A DNA stretch of 64,000 nt from Flavobacteriales bacterium 34_180_T64 (GTDB lineage: Bacteria; Bacteroidota; Bacteroidia; Flavobacteriales; Flavobacteriaceae), in assembly GCA_002162765.1 (NCBI GenBank), contig MAAR01000017.1, positions 62,001 through 126,000 of the forward strand, given 5' to 3'. This document shows, piece after piece, positions 35,584 through 43,391 of the stretch. The position numbers and the translations under genes are program-made. Positions within the stretch are counted from its first letter, which is position 1; each line of letters opens with the position of its first letter. Below the pieces are notes generated by a model. It did no database searches. It was not told the origin of the DNA and saw only the letters and a list, made by a program, of their open reading frames with translations.

Positions 35584-36534
35584 ATGGATGCATTAAGAGG
35601 TTTGAGTGAACTCGGTTTGGGGTCTCGATTAAAACGTACCAGTGAACAAATCATGAAAGAGGTTCAGCTTGTCTATGACTATTTCAATATTGATTTTGAC
35701 CCTTACCTATTCCCTATTATTAAAATTATTGAGCACAAAAAAGGTGTTACGAATGCTGAGATCAAAACATCTTTACAACTGTCTCAACCAGCAATTACGC
35801 AGTCCATCAATAAATTAACCAACAAAGGATTAATTGAATTTAAGTATGATGCACTGGATAAACGTAAAAAAATTATTAGTCTTTCTGAAAAAGGAACACA
35901 ACTTATTTTAAAAATGAAACCTTTATGGAAGGTGATAGATACTATCGTAAAAGACTATACTACACATCCTTCGAATTCATTAGTAGAACATCTCAACAGA
36001 TTAGAAGATAAATTAAATAAAAACGATTTGAGCAAGGTTATAATTAAGAAGGCCGAAATACACATTCCAAATACCGTAGAAATCATCAATTACGATAACG
36101 AATATGCTAATGATTTCTATGAACTAAATGTAGAATGGCTTAAAACATTTTTTTATGTAGAGCCCTATGATGAGGAAATCCTTAGTAATCCTGAAGACCA
36201 TATTATAAATAAAGGAGGATATATTTTCTTCGCTAAAGAAAACGACACAATTTTGGGTACAGTTGCACTAATGCCAATGAAAGAAACTAATGTTTTTGAA
36301 CTCACGAAAATGGCAGTATCTCCAAGTCAAAGGGGAAAAAAAATTGGTCAGCAACTTATGCAACATTGCATTGATTTCGCAAAATCTCAAGGATTCCCTA
36401 AACTCATTCTCTATTCGAATACCAAATTAGAGAATGCCATTTATATTTATAGAAAGTATGGTTTCATTGAAATACCTGTAGAACCAAATTGCCCATATGT
36501 GCGTAGTGATATAAAAATGAAATTAATGATTTGA
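35584..36534 (+). CDS. MarR regulator fused to a GNAT acetyltransferase
   Basis: A 316-residue two-domain protein. Residues 1-150 form a MarR-type winged helix (GVTNAEIKTSLQLSQPAITQ, then KGLIEFKYDALDKRKKIISL as wing and wing turn). Residues 160-316 are a GNAT domain with KMAVSPSQRGKKIGQQLM (acetyl-CoA loop) and an AIYIYRKYGF block. Such HTH-GNAT fusions are common in bacteria and are thought to couple gene control with modification of a small molecule. The target and acetyl acceptor are unknown. A palindrome at the promoter suggests autoregulation. It converges base-to-base with the 36535 gene. Confidence 0.88.
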   Translation: MDALRGLSELGLGSRLKRTSEQIMKEVQLVYDYFNIDFDPYLFPIIKIIEHKKGVTNAEIKTSLQLSQPAITQSINKLTNKGLIEFKYDALDKRKKIISLSEKGTQLILKMKPLWKVIDTIVKDYTTHPSNSLVEHLNRLEDKLNKNDLSKVIIKKAEIHIPNTVEIINYDNEYANDFYELNVEWLKTFFYVEPYDEEILSNPEDHIINKGGYIFFAKENDTILGTVALMPMKETNVFELTKMAVSPSQRGKKIGQQLMQHCIDFAKSQGFPKLILYSNTKLENAIYIYRKYGFIEIPVEPNCPYVRSDIKMKLMI

Positions 36535-38226
36535 TTAATTACCAGAACTTTTAAGAGAGTCTATTTGACGTTGTAATTTTTCGATTTCGGCATCATTTAC
36601 ATTGCCCTTTGGAATGGCCATTACAGAATCTATTTGTTGTTCAATGATATCGATATCCTTTGTGTCTTCAACAAAATAATAACCGATGCCTTCGCTAGAT
36701 CTCCAGGCTTCTCCCAACTGATCATAGACCATTTTATCCCACTGACTAGGATGCTTTACATCAATCCATACAACATCACGATATTCACTGTCTATCAAGG
36801 CTAAATCTGGTGTTGCTGATCCATCAAAATTATCTGAACCTTCTCTAATTGCAGAAATAGTTCCTAAAAAAAACATACGCTTACGTCCGGCGATATCCTT
36901 TATATAAGGTCTAAATTCGACAGGTTTATTAACACTCCAATCAAATTCTTTTCGAGATTCAATGACTTTTGAAGGCATTGCTGTTACACCAGCATAACCT
37001 TGTTTTCTAGACGCATGATCATAATAATACAATTTGTCTGTACCATCAGAAGGAATAAATACGCTATACGTTAAACTTGTACGTTCATCTCCTATTGGTT
37101 CTAATCCAAACCAGTGGTATAGTCCATTATAGGCATTGTGTTCATTTCCTGTAAAATCAAAATCCGTTACAAAAGGTTGTTGGTTTTGATCATCTGGCAT
37201 TTCTGGAATTTTAACAGCAGTTTTCATATTCCATGGTAAAGGATCTGAAAACCCTCCTAAAAACTTTAAAGATTCAGCTTGTAATCGAGATACTTCTTCA
37301 GCTAAGGTATTCTGCTTTGTCAGATACGGATAATTGCGCATATCTTCAGGACTGATAAACGTTCCTTTACCAATAGTTATACGCTCCATGTAATCATTAA
37401 AATCATGTTCACCATTTGCGATCACCATAACACCTCCAAAAGTTGGATACGGAAAGAAAAAGCCCTTCCATTTTATCAAACTGACCACTTCCACCCATTG
37501 TCCTGTATCATTTTTCATATAAAACGTATCGCTTGGTTCGTAATTAAACAGCATCCAAGGATTAAAACGCTGAACTACTGAATTATAAGTGTTCCTGCTG
37601 AATTTCAAGGATTCTCCAATCGAAAAGGTTACAGGAATGCGATTTTCACCAGAAAAACGTGGAAATGGTGTTGTACTCGAAACAGAAAACACTTCTTCAG
37701 TATTATCACTCATTTGTTGAATCACATATTTCTCTGAAGGCTGAATAGCCATGGTCCATTTATTTTCATTATCAACTCGTACCAAATGAGGAAGCGACAC
37801 ATCCTTTGTTTCACCTACACTTTCATTAGCCATTGAAAATATATTACGTAAGGGTTGAATTCGTTCGTTTTGTGTTAAGGGTAATTCGTTAATCTCAACA
37901 CGGTTTAAATCGTTAAACACATTATATGTTTTCATATAATCGTACAATTTAAAATGCCATCCAAAAACATATAACAAGCCAAAAAACACGATTAATAATG
38001 CCAATACTCCTATTCGCTTTCCAGTACTCGCACTACTTCTAAATTTTCGTAGACCAAAGACTAAAGCGATAACAACAAGAAGAATAATAAATAAATATTT
38101 CCTAAAGAATAACAAGGCAGGTTGGTAATCGTCTCTTAATACAAATAATCCAATTAGCACAGCTAGTCCAACGATTATAGTAATGATCTTTTGCTTCTTT
38201 CCTCTACTCCAATATTGTTTTATCAT
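36535..38226 (-). CDS. Membrane protein of unknown family (AAA+ cluster gene 6)
   Basis: A 563-residue protein with three N-terminal membrane helices (about residues 13-30, 38-58, 71-92) and a large soluble C-terminal part of about 450 residues, which ends in a short coiled coil (NDAEIEKLQRQIDSLKSS). Within the soluble part are several aromatic, beta-rich segments such as WVEVVSLIKWKGFFFPYPTFG and the tract YHWFGLEPIGDERTSLTYSV. No catalytic motif is recognised. It is the last of six minus-strand genes and follows the 38229 gene by 2 bases. I do not recognise the family. Confidence 0.7.
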   Translation of the reverse strand: MIKQYWSRGKKQKIITIIVGLAVLIGLFVLRDDYQPALLFFRKYLFIILLVVIALVFGLRKFRSSASTGKRIGVLALLIVFFGLLYVFGWHFKLYDYMKTYNVFNDLNRVEINELPLTQNERIQPLRNIFSMANESVGETKDVSLPHLVRVDNENKWTMAIQPSEKYVIQQMSDNTEEVFSVSSTTPFPRFSGENRIPVTFSIGESLKFSRNTYNSVVQRFNPWMLFNYEPSDTFYMKNDTGQWVEVVSLIKWKGFFFPYPTFGGVMVIANGEHDFNDYMERITIGKGTFISPEDMRNYPYLTKQNTLAEEVSRLQAESLKFLGGFSDPLPWNMKTAVKIPEMPDDQNQQPFVTDFDFTGNEHNAYNGLYHWFGLEPIGDERTSLTYSVFIPSDGTDKLYYYDHASRKQGYAGVTAMPSKVIESRKEFDWSVNKPVEFRPYIKDIAGRKRMFFLGTISAIREGSDNFDGSATPDLALIDSEYRDVVWIDVKHPSQWDKMVYDQLGEAWRSSEGIGYYFVEDTKDIDIIEQQIDSVMAIPKGNVNDAEIEKLQRQIDSLKSSGN

Positions 38227-38228
38227 AT

Positions 38229-38765
38229 CTATAACAAGCCTTTATCTTTTAAACGTTCGCGTGCACTTTTCTCTTCTACTTCATTAGCTTCTTTAACCTC
38301 TTCTTTCACCTCTTTAACTACATCAGCATCTTTAGTTTTCAAATCGTCAATAAAATCTTTACCCTTTTCAACAGCTCCTTCAACTATATCTCCAATAGTG
38401 TCACTTTTTTCTTCAATTACCTTGGTAGATTTCAAAACAAAATTCGCCAAATACGTACCAAGCAACGTCCCAACAATAACTGATGAGAATGCAGACACAC
38501 CATTATAACTACCAAATATTTCAAATGGCGTCAAAAATTGTAGTATCAATGCCGCTAATAAAAAAGAGGTCGCAACAAATACCAAACGTGGTAAAAATGC
38601 TTGCTTATAAACAAATCCTTTTTTGCTTGAAGCTTCCATTTGTAATTCTTTACTATTGACTATCTTATTGATAAAACGGTAAAACCCATTTCCATTTGAC
38701 TCTCTCCAATACAAGAAAATTCCAAATAATATGGCTCCGATAAATATGACTAATTCTAATCCCAT
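38229..38765 (-). CDS. Small membrane protein with charged tail (AAA+ cluster gene 5)
   Basis: A 178-residue protein. A hydrophobic N-terminal helix (LELVIFIGAILFGIFLYW) and two helices in the middle (residues about 58-78 and 85-110, PRLVFVATSFLLAALIL) are followed by a highly charged, probably helical cytoplasmic tail rich in Lys, Glu and Asp. Only two bases separate it from the 563-aa membrane protein, so the two may form one membrane unit. No family recognised. Confidence 0.65.
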   Translation of the reverse strand: MGLELVIFIGAILFGIFLYWRESNGNGFYRFINKIVNSKELQMEASSKKGFVYKQAFLPRLVFVATSFLLAALILQFLTPFEIFGSYNGVSAFSSVIVGTLLGTYLANFVLKSTKVIEEKSDTIGDIVEGAVEKGKDFIDDLKTKDADVVKEVKEEVKEANEVEEKSARERLKDKGLL

Positions 38766-38787
38766 TATTGTTGTTTTTAAGGTTCTA

Positions 38788-38816
38788 TGGATTCTGCATC
38801 GCAGTGCAAAATGACA
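38788..38816. repeat. Short palindromic repeat-like element
   Basis: ATTCTGCATCGCAGTGCAAAAT can fold with 7 of 8 pairs around a 6-nt loop. The text GGATTCTGCATCGCAGTGCAAAATGAC (shown split: GGATTCTGCATC, GCAGTGCAAAATGAC) is of the kind I know as a dispersed intergenic repeat in flavobacteria. It fills the 80-base gap between cluster genes 4 and 5. Confidence 0.45.
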
Positions 38817-38845
38817 ATACGTTCTATAAAATTAGTCTATTAAAT

Positions 38846-40081
38846 TTATATATTGTTACTAATCGTTTCAATAGCCCAGTCTTTTAACGAATCATCCCAA
38901 GTTTTGAAACTATTATAAAATGCTTCTTTATCATACCAATACAAGAAAAGCACATCTTTTGGTGCCACATTAACTAAAAGCATCCAAATTAAATCTTGAT
39001 GTTTTGGATCTAAGGATGAATGTGGTTCATGCAAAGATTCGAAAAGTTTAATATCTACTATATCTGCGATTTTATATTGATTACTTACTTCTAGCTTTTC
39101 CAGATATAATTCAACACCCATTATTTTTTTACGGGTTTTAATATCAACTTTATTCAAGTAGCTTTTAAATAACACAGTATCATTTAAAATATCTTTAATG
39201 GCATGTGTTGGGTTTTGTAAATGCTGTGATAACTCAAATTTCTTAATACGCTCATAGCGTTTCGTTTTTACAACATCTTCCAAATCATATTCAATGATCA
39301 CATGATCCCGTAATTTTTCCATGAGTTCTGGTTGTGAAATATGATAAATTAGCACGTCATGAGTTGTGTCTTTGATTGCCTCTTTATACCATTCTTTATC
39401 TTCCAAAACTACAATAGGTGAAATAAAATCTCTAAGAACGAAAACACCTCCAAAAGCTCTAGTATAAAAAGAATCTGACCTGAAGCTTAAAGGTGGTAAA
39501 TGAAGATCTCTAGATCTTAAATCCCCATATGTTTTAGCCGAATTTAAAAGTGTCTCATGTAAATTTTCATCAATAAAATTATGCCCTTCCTTAAACTTTT
39601 CGATAAGTTCAAATTGCGTTTTTTGAGCTTTATATAGGTTATTGATCAAATGAAAATTAATAGAGATGGTATCATACTTTAAAACATCTAATGGTTCATA
39701 AAACGCATCAATGTTTTGATCAAAATCCAAGCAAATCGCACAATCACGTGTGATATCGTTAATCTTGGATTCGTAGGTTTTAAATACCAATTGCATCATA
39801 TCGCGATCGAATGTATGAAAAGGCACATATACGGGTTTTCCCTTTTGTAAAGGTGAAATTATAATAGCATGTGGATTGGCTTCACCATTATTTAAATACT
39901 GCGAATTTTCTTTTTCTTCAGCAATTTCAGGACTCCAACCCTTTCCATCAATAGAAAATGTTTTGAGCTTGGTTTCTGTAAAACCCAATTTTACTAAGCA
40001 CAGATTATAACGCTCTACCAGTTTCCCACTTATAGGAATGAGTTCACTTCGATATAAATTGGCAAGTTTAAGTTTTTGCAT
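38846..40081 (-). CDS. Unrecognised soluble protein (AAA+ cluster gene 4)
   Basis: A 411-residue protein with no signal peptide or membrane helix. The sequence is mixed alpha/beta with a helical C-terminal third. Recognisable stretches include HAIIISPLQKGKPVYVPFHT (residues 72-91) and RAFGGVFVLRDFISPIVVL near residue 210. I think it belongs to one of the Bacteroidota-restricted unknown families (possibly the one called DUF6638), but this is memory and not verified. It lies 93 bases after the AAA+ ATPase, across a repeat-like element. Confidence 0.65.
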   Translation of the reverse strand: MQKLKLANLYRSELIPISGKLVERYNLCLVKLGFTETKLKTFSIDGKGWSPEIAEEKENSQYLNNGEANPHAIIISPLQKGKPVYVPFHTFDRDMMQLVFKTYESKINDITRDCAICLDFDQNIDAFYEPLDVLKYDTISINFHLINNLYKAQKTQFELIEKFKEGHNFIDENLHETLLNSAKTYGDLRSRDLHLPPLSFRSDSFYTRAFGGVFVLRDFISPIVVLEDKEWYKEAIKDTTHDVLIYHISQPELMEKLRDHVIIEYDLEDVVKTKRYERIKKFELSQHLQNPTHAIKDILNDTVLFKSYLNKVDIKTRKKIMGVELYLEKLEVSNQYKIADIVDIKLFESLHEPHSSLDPKHQDLIWMLLVNVAPKDVLFLYWYDKEAFYNSFKTWDDSLKDWAIETISNNI

Positions 40082-40092
40082 ATTTCAATTTT

Positions 40093-40165
40093 CGTCAGTA
40101 CGAACAAAGTGAAGCCCTCTTTTTAATCCAAAAGATTACCACGTCGCTTTGCTCCTCGTAATAAC
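40093..40165. repeat. Palindromic dispersed repeat, degenerate copy
   Basis: CGTCAGTACGAACAAAGTGAAGC at the left (40093 on) is roughly inverted in GCTTTGCTCCTCGTAATAACA at the right, around a centre with AAAAGATTACCACGTCGC. The pattern matches the well-known intergenic repeat of the type CGTCATTGCGAGGA..AAGCAATC..TCCTCGCAATGACG seen in many Bacteroidota genomes, with several substitutions. It fills the gap between cluster genes 3 and 4. Confidence 0.65.
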
Positions 40166-40174
40166 AGTATTTTT

Positions 40175-42133
40175 TTATTTTCCAAATTGTTCTCGAGCTT
40201 CGAGATCAATATTTAGTTGATTCACTCTAGCATCTACTTTTCGCTTAAAATCGGTATCTGCAATCGTTGCTACATTATCCAAATAACGTACAACTTCCTG
40301 TCTTCTAATTTCTGAAAAATCCAAACCTTTCATATTTGCTCGCATTAACTCCTGCAACATATTGAATTTGGTATCATAATCTTGATGAAAATAAATTTCC
40401 GGATTTCCGAACCAATCTTTCTCCAAGTCAAAATCTGTTAAACGTAAGGATACAGCACTCTGTATGTTTCTTACATCTCTAGATGAAAAGAATGGAAATA
40501 TCTTTTGAATTTCTCTATACAAATTCGCATAAAACAGATGTTCATTTGTCTTAAATCGATTCTCAATCTTATCATAAGCTTTCAAAACGCGCTCCTCAGA
40601 AGGTTTGTCTGTAAGATTAAGGATTTCTCCCATATTTTTTGCTAATCCTTGGTCTTGAAGATATGTATAATCATTTGATCCTTTCATATTTACAAAATCG
40701 GGCATCGTAGAATCTAGTTTTCTCCACCATAAATGATCTTGATCAAGAAAATCGTGTTCAGTTCGAGCACCATCAATTTTGAAGCGTCCTTGTACACGAG
40801 AAATCACTGCTTTATCTAACATTTCGGGTAAATTGGTAAATAAACCAATAGAACTGTTTCCGTAATTTACTGCATAAGCACCCTCTGTATATCTTAAAAA
40901 CACGCCAATTACTTCCTTTACACCTGCAGAAACACCTTGAGCTGTCCGCTCTTGCAAGTTGTTTTCAGCATCATCAATAGGTGCAAAAATCAATTTAGAA
41001 GGATCTTGTAATGGTTTCATCCATTCTACCATTTTTTCTGCAGAACCTCCTTGAAATGTACTTATCAATGTATCAGGCATTGGGTGAAATAGAAATGGAA
41101 TATCCAGAGTATCACAATGTTCTTTCAGGCGGGTTGCAATAGCCGCGATAAGCATACTTTTCCCTGTACCAGGAATACCATATCCCATAAACACTGGCAT
41201 AAATCCACCCAATTCTTGAAACGGATTTTTTTTAACGGTAAAATCATAGCTTAACATACGTTCTGTTAAACGACGCGCAAAATGCTTTGCATCTCTATTT
41301 CCAACAATTTGTTCAAACTGAATTTTATTGAATTCGATACTTTTTGCAGCACCAGCGAATACATTATTCCAACCTGAAACCGCAAATTCAGAGTTTTCTA
41401 ATTTATAGGTTCTATCTACTATCGTCTCTGTATATTCCAAAGCGCTTTTACGCATTTGTATTTCATCAATAAGTGCTTCAAAGTAAACTACCGTAAAATC
41501 GATAACATCTTTATCACTTTTAATAATATCTGGATGTGCTAAATATTTATCATAGTAAAACAAACTACAGGCAACACCTTTTAAAGGTGACATCAATGAT
41601 ACTTCAGGAATGCCAGCGAATTTTTGTTGCATCACGCTTAAATCATCTGAAGCATGAGGTTTAAGATCATTTAAAATTTTATATGAAATTGAGAACAACA
41701 TAAACGCAGTAGCCGTATGCATTTTACTTTCAAATTCGCGCTTCCCATTGGTGTCTAAAGCAGACTTCCGTTCATTTAAACTTGACAAGCCAGACGCATC
41801 ATAATAACTATCCTTAATCCATATTCCAAGTGTTAACCCTTCTTGAACAGCAAATAAGGTTTGATTTAAATACAAAGGAATTGCCACCGATTCTGGTAAC
41901 AGCCGTTTTTTTAAAGCTAAAATTGTCTTAGAAACTGAAGTGACATTTGTAACATTACTCCCATTATTAGCTCTAGATAAATACAATAAAATGGATTCTT
42001 CTTTGGCATCTTTATCTTTGTTTTTAGCACGTTGCCCTTGTTCCCATTGGATACTCTTTAAATATGAAGTTGCTTCATCACGAAGCATATCAAGTTCAGT
42101 TTGTTTAATGGGAAAAGTTGAGTTGTGTTCCAT
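40175..42133 (-). CDS. AAA+ ATPase (AAA+ cluster gene 3)
   Basis: A 652-residue protein. The first 270 residues form a mostly helical domain unlike anything I recognise. The AAA+ module then has Walker A GIPGTGKSM (319-327), Walker B LIFAPIDDAEN (381-391), a sensor-1-like Asn in LFTNLPE (about 434), and an Arg pair in ISRVQGRF (446, 450) that could be an arginine finger. A C-terminal helical lid follows to the end. It may be a hexameric remodelling ATPase. It follows the 353-aa gene by 2 bases. No protease, zinc or nucleic acid motif is attached, so the target must come from partners. Confidence 0.85.
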   Translation of the reverse strand: MEHNSTFPIKQTELDMLRDEATSYLKSIQWEQGQRAKNKDKDAKEESILLYLSRANNGSNVTNVTSVSKTILALKKRLLPESVAIPLYLNQTLFAVQEGLTLGIWIKDSYYDASGLSSLNERKSALDTNGKREFESKMHTATAFMLFSISYKILNDLKPHASDDLSVMQQKFAGIPEVSLMSPLKGVACSLFYYDKYLAHPDIIKSDKDVIDFTVVYFEALIDEIQMRKSALEYTETIVDRTYKLENSEFAVSGWNNVFAGAAKSIEFNKIQFEQIVGNRDAKHFARRLTERMLSYDFTVKKNPFQELGGFMPVFMGYGIPGTGKSMLIAAIATRLKEHCDTLDIPFLFHPMPDTLISTFQGGSAEKMVEWMKPLQDPSKLIFAPIDDAENNLQERTAQGVSAGVKEVIGVFLRYTEGAYAVNYGNSSIGLFTNLPEMLDKAVISRVQGRFKIDGARTEHDFLDQDHLWWRKLDSTMPDFVNMKGSNDYTYLQDQGLAKNMGEILNLTDKPSEERVLKAYDKIENRFKTNEHLFYANLYREIQKIFPFFSSRDVRNIQSAVSLRLTDFDLEKDWFGNPEIYFHQDYDTKFNMLQELMRANMKGLDFSEIRRQEVVRYLDNVATIADTDFKRKVDARVNQLNIDLEAREQFGK

Positions 42134-42135
42134 AT

Positions 42136-43197
42136 TTATAGATTATCTATGTTTAAATTTGACATTTGAATTGGTGGTTTTGCCAATTGATTCATCATGT
42201 CTGGAGTTTTATTATATAATAATTGAATAATTCTATGTGGAGCGAAAACGTATTTTTGCTTAACGATATCACTCCATTTTTGAAGGACTTGTTTTGAAAA
42301 ATAACCACCTTCATTAAACGTACTTCCTGAAAACACTTCATCTATTTTTAGAGATAGAACATAAGACTCCAATGGAATTTCTTTTTTTGTAATACTCTCT
42401 AAAAGTGCATGGGTAATTTGATTTTGGTCTTTAGCAAAAACATTGTGTAAAGGTCCCAAATCAATACGCTTAATATGCTTTGGCATAACATCAGGTAATT
42501 TTCTATCTATACCATAAGCCATAGTATCCAAATCCATATCACGATCGGCTGTGTTTTTTAATACTTCATAAATCTCGTCTTTATAACTCAATACATTTCT
42601 GCCATCATAATCAAAATACATAAAGCAAATAAATGGTCTGTTTTGCGCAACATCAAAAAAGCTCCAACTTGTCATAAACTCTGCAGCATTTTCGGCTGGC
42701 GCCTTCATTATCTTCCCTTGTACAAAACGGTTGAAAATGTATTTTTGTTCAACTGAAGTATAATAGACAATCGATGCGGCTTGAAACAATTTATCCTTTT
42801 TAATCGCTACTTTTTTTCGTAGTAATTGATCCAAGAATTCGTTTTGCAACTCACCTACATCTTTTAGTTTATTGATATAATTACCTTTTAAAGACAGGTC
42901 ATTGAAAAGGTATCTAAACTCTAAATAATTAGGAAAGCCAGATTCTGTTACATCAACTTTCATATTATCTTCTACGTCATACATGTATTTTACACGCATA
43001 GCTTCAATAGAATATAAAAGCAAATCTGAATACTGTTTAAAGAAAATCAGTTCTTGCTTTGTACAAAGATTGTTTTGTTGTACTCCAACAATGAGTTCTT
43101 TCAGCACAAAATCGACCATTTTATGATAAAACACGTACTGTTCCTTGGAATCAAGAACTGCAGAATCTAATGGAGTTACAATGTGATTAATGGACAT
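42136..43197 (-). CDS. Unrecognised soluble protein (AAA+ cluster gene 2)
   Basis: A 353-residue soluble protein. The first half is helical (YHKMVDFVLKELIVG, then YLEFRYLFNDL), the middle has AQNRPFICFMYFDYDGRNVLSYKDE, and the C-terminal region DEVFSGSTFNEGGYFSKQVL is well ordered in hydrophobicity. No motif recognised. It sits 2 bases upstream of the AAA+ ATPase and is most likely translated with it, so it may be an adaptor. Confidence 0.65.
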   Translation of the reverse strand: MSINHIVTPLDSAVLDSKEQYVFYHKMVDFVLKELIVGVQQNNLCTKQELIFFKQYSDLLLYSIEAMRVKYMYDVEDNMKVDVTESGFPNYLEFRYLFNDLSLKGNYINKLKDVGELQNEFLDQLLRKKVAIKKDKLFQAASIVYYTSVEQKYIFNRFVQGKIMKAPAENAAEFMTSWSFFDVAQNRPFICFMYFDYDGRNVLSYKDEIYEVLKNTADRDMDLDTMAYGIDRKLPDVMPKHIKRIDLGPLHNVFAKDQNQITHALLESITKKEIPLESYVLSLKIDEVFSGSTFNEGGYFSKQVLQKWSDIVKQKYVFAPHRIIQLLYNKTPDMMNQLAKPPIQMSNLNIDNL

Positions 43198-43300
43198 GTT
43201 TCAACTGATAAATTATCATTGACAATTGCAAATATTAGCGTTAAGGATTACTCATTTATTCTAATTGTTAATACGAAATCGTGAATCCTATATATTTAAG

Positions 43301-43389
43301 GCTTTGTTGGAGTTCCTCGATAGAGAGCGACTACCGAAAGCCAGGACCTTTGAAGCCCAAAGCGCTTAAAAGGGAAACGTCATAGGTGT
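43301..43389. repeat. Repeat-like intergenic element
   Basis: The stretch has a base content and wording unlike the surrounding AT-rich gap (for example AGAGAGCGACTACCGAAAGCC and TTTGAAGCCCAAAGCGCTT). It shares the ends GAGGAACTCCAAC and GCGCTTTGGG, read on the minus strand, with the hairpin element at 7281-7344. It fills the gap between cluster genes 1 and 2. No open frame is evident. Confidence 0.4.
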
Positions 43390-43391
43390 TT

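Noticed and set aside
38846-43197. Ter-type tellurite or MoxR-vWA system assignment for the AAA+ cluster
   Set aside because: No TerD-like domain and no vWA partner are encoded in the cluster. The vWA-like gene at 53365 is far away and degenerate.
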